A DNA stretch of 64,000 bases from NCBI GenBank assembly GCA_033439765.1, contig JAULSN010000005.1, positions 1,937,001 to 2,001,000 on the forward strand. The letters are read 5' to 3'. A program made the position numbers and the translations under genes. Shown piece after piece: positions 59,795-64,000 of this stretch; the stretch's first letter is position 1, and every line of letters begins with the position of its first letter. The stretch comes from Lasiosphaeria ovina (taxonomy: Eukaryota; Ascomycota; Sordariomycetes; Sordariales; Lasiosphaeriaceae). Below the pieces are notes generated by a model. That model was not told where the DNA came from and ran no database searches. It saw only the letters and a list, made by a program, of their open reading frames with translations.

Positions 59795-61603
59795 TCAGGC
59801 GTCATCTCCATAGGCCGCCTCAAATAAGGCGACAGGCACGCCATGGCCGGGAGCGCCGATGATCTCGGCTTTGTAAATCTGCGCCTTCCAGTCCCCGCGG
59901 TATTCCAGCCGGTCGTATTTTTGCAGCAGGCGGACAACTAAACCAAACGTGAAGTCAGAAAAGACGCAGTGATGCACGGCCAAGAGCAGGGGGCAAAAGG
60001 GGGACCCACGGGTAAAGGCCATTTCGGTCATGGCAAAGTTCTGCCCCACGCAGATGCGCGGCCCGCCGTTGAAGGGCAAGTACTGCCACGGCTTTGGGGT
60101 CCAATGGTTCCACCGGTCCGGACTGAAAGTGGCCGGGTTGGCGAACTTGTCGGATATCTCTGGGTAGAGTTCTGGGCGGCGCTGCATGGCGATGGCAGAG
60201 TAAATGACGGCGTCGCCCTTGAGGACAGCAATAGGGGGCTGGCCGGGCTCCGCGGGCGGGAGGCTCGTGTCCTGTAGCGCGGCTCGTATGTTGAAGGGGA
60301 CGGCCGGGTATAGGCGGAGCACCTCGTGCATGGTGTGGGTGAGGTAGGTCATGCTCTTCAGGTCGTCGTACGTCGGGGCGCGGCTGGTGCCCACCGTGGC
60401 CAGGACCTCGTTTCGCAGCTTGCCGTAGACGGCCGGGTAGTTGGCCAGCTCGTAGATGGCCCAGCTCAGCGTGGCTGCCGTGGTGTCGCGGCCAGCGAGA
60501 AGCACCGACATGAGGTGGTCCCGGATCATCTTCGGATCCCGCGTGTAGCGCGCAATGTTGTGCAGCAGCGTCGAGTCCCTGTCGGACTTGGACAGCTTGT
60601 CGAGCTCCTCCGGGTCGAGCGCTAGCGTGCGCGCAACGAAAGGGTCGATGAAGCGGTTGAGAACGCGGATGCCGCTGAAGTAGCTATGCTTGGGGATGAA
60701 ATGCTTGAACGGCCTGCCATCTCATCAGCTTTGTGTGCTCGAGACCAGCTGGCAGCTAGGGTGTCAACGGGAAATCACCCACGCCATAATTGTCAGGATC
60801 ATCTGGACCTTCTGCACTTCATGGAAGGCTTGGGCAAACTCGTGCGTGGGACTAAACGTTGTGATCAGCATGTTTCTCATCGAGGAGGGGAAAAGGGACG
60901 CCTTTGGCACGGTCTACTTTTCCAAGCTGTTTACGCCATGTCCAAGCAGGAAGTCGGTGGTTACATCTAGCGTCATTCGGTAGAATAGAGCGCTCACGTC
61001 GACAGTCTGGCCGGAGCTGGGCAGCTTGCTGATCAGGGCGTTGGTCCACTTGTCGAAGATTTCTATGTCTCGAACCCTCTCGCGGACGAAGATGGGTCGA
61101 AGCAGGGCTCTGCTATCCGACCATAGCTGGCCGTCAACGTTGAAGATCCCGTCTCCAAGAAACGGGCCCCAGCTCTCATGGAACGCCGGGCCTTTGCCAT
61201 ATTCCTTGAACTTTGTGGTGAGAACCGTCTTGATATGCTCGGGCTCTTGCGTGATCAGCCAGCGCGAGGCGCCAGTGAGGCTGATTTCGACACAGTTTGG
61301 GCTTTCTGGTGCGTAGAGAGACTGGAAGAACTCCAGGAACCTGTTGTTACTTTGGAAGTAGCCGGCCTTGACGAAAAAGGGAAGACCTGTCGATGGATTA
61401 TTAGACGTAAACCTTTGTCTGAGGTCACGTCGAGACACATTACCCCATAGAGGATTGGTTGCAATAACCCGAGCCCTCACACCACCCGTCTTCCTGATTT
61501 TGTAGTCGATGTAGACTCTCCGGGCTGCGAAGTAGAAAGCAGCGCAGCTGAAGACAAGCACAATGGTGTAGAAGGGGCCTAGAGACAAAAGAGCCGAAGG
61601 CAT
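59795..61603 (-). CDS. Cytochrome P450 monooxygenase (CYP52/CYP539-like)
   Basis: On the minus strand the exons are 61603-61444, 61386-60918, 60851-60783, 60713-60010 and 59937-59795, giving 514 residues. Introns are 57, 66, 69 and 72 nt, all multiples of three. An N-terminal membrane anchor (about residues 4-28) places it in the ER. The I-helix motif is LLAGRDTTAATLSW (about 304-317), the K-helix motif is HEVLR (Glu363, Arg366), and the haem-binding motif is FNGGPRICVGQNFA with Cys454 as ligand. The pattern VPFNIRAALQDTSLP after the K helix and the NPLWGLPFF start fit the CYP52/CYP539-type clan that acts on fatty acids or alkanes; the substrate is inferred, not shown. The gene looks complete. 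A TAG that appears in frame in unspliced DNA at 60914-60916 lies inside intron 2. Confidence 0.88.
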
Positions 61604-61856
61604 GGCGACCTCAGGTTGGGTCAATTCATTTACATGAACCAAGAGATGTGGGTAGTGGATAATTGGAGGCTGGCAAACATTGGGTTCTTTCACCTCACGA
61701 TATTTCCTCCAGAAACAGAGAATACGGTGTTCTGGCCGCCGAGTTTGGCTGGCGCGTGTCGCCATTTTCGGCGGCTTCAATACCAAGTACATAAGTCTCT
61801 TACAAGTACCGTGTGGGAACCTGTGTATTGGGCCATCAATACTGATTTCTAATTGG

Positions 61857-62880
61857 CTAGTCTGATCTCGGCAGCTCAGCCCAGACATTCTCAGCATATA
61901 GCTGCAGGTCCTGAATGCTAAGTACAAAATCTCCCTCTTGCGGGCCTGGATCGCGAAGAAAAAGAAGTCGAAATCCTAGTACCAATGCCCCCCTAGTAAC
62001 ATTGTACGATACTGGATTTGTTGTCTCATCGCGGGTGATGGTGATTGACTGCCGTTTCACTGGGTTGAGAACACCATTCTGCTGCGATACAGCAGCAGCC
62101 CGACTCCGCGTAATCCTTCCTTGTGGACTCGAGATTTCTTCCTCCCATTTCTCTAGTAAAATGTGGTGTTGCTGGTCGTCAAATTTCGCCAGAATGACAA
62201 TCTTAACCTGGTGGTTTGATGCCTGAAACCACCACTCCATATCCTTGTGAAGCTCAGGTAATGTTTCGGAATATCCAGACTCAATGACTAGTGTTGGCCA
62301 TTTACCTGCTCCTACACGTTCCGGCCGTGGACCGCCTGCCGAATCGCCTTGACTGCCACCTCCTCCAGGATGACCTTGTACTGCTCGAAATAAAGCTGAC
62401 CCAATATCTTTCCAACTTTGCTTCGTACTATTTAGGACAAGCTGGTCACGGTACCCCATATAAAGTCCTAGGTGAAGGGCCTCGTGTATATCAGTTAGGA
62501 TCGTGATGATCAAGATCTGGGAATTACTATCGTAGCGGCGAAAACGGAACTTGGGGCGTCGCGTCTCTTGCTCACGCTCGATTTCGGTGAATTGATTAGG
62601 AGAGACATCTAAATAATTAGTATATTATATAGAAATAAGAGGGTAATATCATACTTGTGACGGCAAGGAAATCCCCAGTAGTGGAATTAATGGTATTGAA
62701 GAGATCTTGCGTATTAGTGAATCGCACGGTCGGGGGATCGCTATCTTTCGGGGGATCGCGATCCTTTGTCGACGTAACTGAAGAAAGTATGGTAGACGCC
62801 GACGAGACTGCCGATGAGGCCGATACCGACGAAGCAGACACCGACGGAGATGTCGTCGACCTCGATATGATTGCCGCCAT
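61857..62880 (-). CDS. Orphan-family protein with a possible nuclease-like core
   Basis: On the minus strand the exons are 62880-62655 and 62608-61857, giving 325 residues. The 46-nt intron is short but has a GTATGA donor, a CTAAT branch site and a TTATTTAG acceptor. The N terminus is a Ser/Thr/Val-rich low-complexity stretch (about 1-40). A basic segment (TRRPKFRFRRYD) precedes the core. The central part reads WPTLVIESGYSETLPELHKD then EWWFQASNHQVKIVILAKFD, an arrangement seen in a fungal family that often occurs in gene-poor or subtelomeric DNA. It recalls PD-(D/E)XK endonuclease-like folds (a beta hairpin with an acidic residue, then an alpha/beta unit). I cannot place the catalytic residues with certainty, so nuclease activity is conjecture. 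It ends 253 bp upstream of the P450 start codon in the same direction, and has a higher A+T feel than its neighbours. Confidence 0.72.
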
Positions 62881-64000
62881 GGCGAAGCGTTGAAGTTTGA
62901 AGTTGGGATCTGTGAGATGCTGGAAGAAGCCACTGGAGGGGTACGTGCTCAAGAAAATGGCGGGGCCATACTAGTCACGGGGAATGGCCGCGCTAATAAA
63001 CCAAATGAGGAGAGTTGGGGGAGGGCGCCTTTCCCGGAACGTGCAGCACCGTGTTCTATAATACTTTATTAATATTCACCTAGTGGAATGCCACATGCAA
63101 CAGAAATGCAACAGAGCAAGAAAGGGCCGCGGTTGGTCGACATTACCTAGTACACAGCTCAGGTTCCCCGCAGTCAAGGTGAGGAAGGATGACGACGTGC
63201 GGTACTGAATTGGGGGAGGGCGGGAACCAGTGATGCAAGAGATAATGGAGAACCTGTAGATAGACACACCGGCGAGGAAACCCCTTTAAGAGGTGTTTTT
63301 TGGAGAAGAGACAGGCCAGTAACAAGTTCTAATGTCTTAGCGGAAATCTTGAAGATCTTATCGGCGACAACAAGAATCATTTGCGTCTGTGAACTCAAAG
63401 GCAATTTGTATCAAAGGTCAAAACTTCGCATTGTATCATGAGTGACCAACAGTCACGAGAAGTCACTGGCGTAAACCCATCGGAACGCTAAATATCCATC
63501 ATGGTAGACGACGACGGATAATTGGGCTTGCGCTTCGGTGCTCGCCCGGCGATACGGTCGGGTTGAGTCTGTGCTGCGCTTCTGCAAACACCATTCCAAA
63601 TCCACGGCAATTAGTATCGTGGTGCAGCCTTGAAAGACTCTTAGAAAGACTTGACAGCGAGTCGAAGTCGCTGAAAAGAATCCAAAGCCGCCGCCCTGGG
63701 TCAACTGCTATTAGGTATGCGTACTGTACTAATTAAGCGCGAAGAGAAATAGAAACGTCAAGCATGAGAAATACGCAGAGAGCAACATGCTTATCACTCA
63801 GCTCGCCGCGTGGGGATACCAGCCGGCAACAAATAAAACAAAGATGAAATTTGCGGGTTATCATTCATGAAAGGCGACGATGCTGGGCAGATGCTGCCCA
63901 CAAACTAAGCCGACTGCTCTTTCGGGAGAGCTTAGCCCCTGTCGGCGCGCAACGATTGGCTCGGGCGTTTCCGGGCAGCTGCCAACACTGGGGCGATGCA
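62881..64000. other. Right-end intergenic region
   Basis: Upstream of the orphan-family gene and up to the window edge. It should hold that gene's promoter. Short frames only, and no RNA gene or repeat was recognised. Confidence 0.6.

Noticed and set aside
60914..60916. Apparent premature TAG in the P450 gene, suggesting a pseudogene
   Set aside because: The stop lies inside a 66-nt intron with a GTAGAC donor and a GTTTAG acceptor. Removing it restores NSLENPTHEFAQAF, which fits the family.

Overview
This window looks like a euchromatic piece of a filamentous ascomycete genome, most likely a Sordariomycete. The supporting evidence is short introns (46-200 nt) with GTRNGY-type donors and CTRAY branch sites, conserved single-copy eukaryotic genes, fungus-specific families (FacC/Yat2 carnitine acetyltransferase, Sfl1-type heat-shock-factor protein, 2EXR protein, gastric-mucin-like protein), and intergenic DNA full of TACCTA/TAGGTA runs. 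I found no CRISPR array, operon, bacterial gene or intact transposon. Fifteen protein-coding genes are supported; I worked out their exon structures by joining reading frames at splice sites.

Layout. 1-5.8 kb: no gene seen. 5.8-9.4 kb (+): RPC2, second-largest subunit of RNA polymerase III. 10.2-11.9 kb (-): Rad57/XRCC3-type recombination mediator. 12.9-14.9 kb (+): single-pass membrane protein with a Cys-rich ectodomain, Ser/Thr-rich stalk and an octapeptide-repeat tail. 15.4-16.0 kb: decayed tandem duplication with transition-biased divergence. 16.6-19.3 kb (-): cytosolic carnitine acetyltransferase. 23.7-24.5 kb (+): 2EXR protein. 27.9-29.2 kb (+): SET-domain protein. 29.7-31.1 kb (-): probable mitochondrial NTF2-like protein. 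32.5-33.5 kb (+): Rab1-type GTPase Ypt1. 35.4-38.6 kb (-): gastric-mucin-like protein. 41.6-43.0 kb (-): WD40 protein, divergent from 43.9-46.6 kb (+): Ctf4/Mcl1 replisome adaptor. 46.6-54.6 kb: about 8 kb without a supportable gene, leading into 54.6-56.6 kb (+): Sfl1-type regulator. 58.2-59.1 kb (-): low-complexity basic protein. 59.8-61.6 kb (-): cytochrome P450. 61.9-62.9 kb (-): orphan-family protein.

The genes do not form one pathway. Most are housekeeping functions (Pol III transcription, recombination, replication fork, ER-Golgi traffic, acetyl-carnitine shuttling), as expected in a core chromosome arm. The right end, with a P450 next to a lineage-restricted gene of unknown role, is the most accessory-like part. 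No convincing new multi-gene system is visible. The best leads are single-locus features: the octapeptide-repeat tail, a tandem splice donor in YPT1 that toggles a stop codon, the transition-biased 242-247 bp duplication, a dispersed TACTCCGTA element, and the orphan family.
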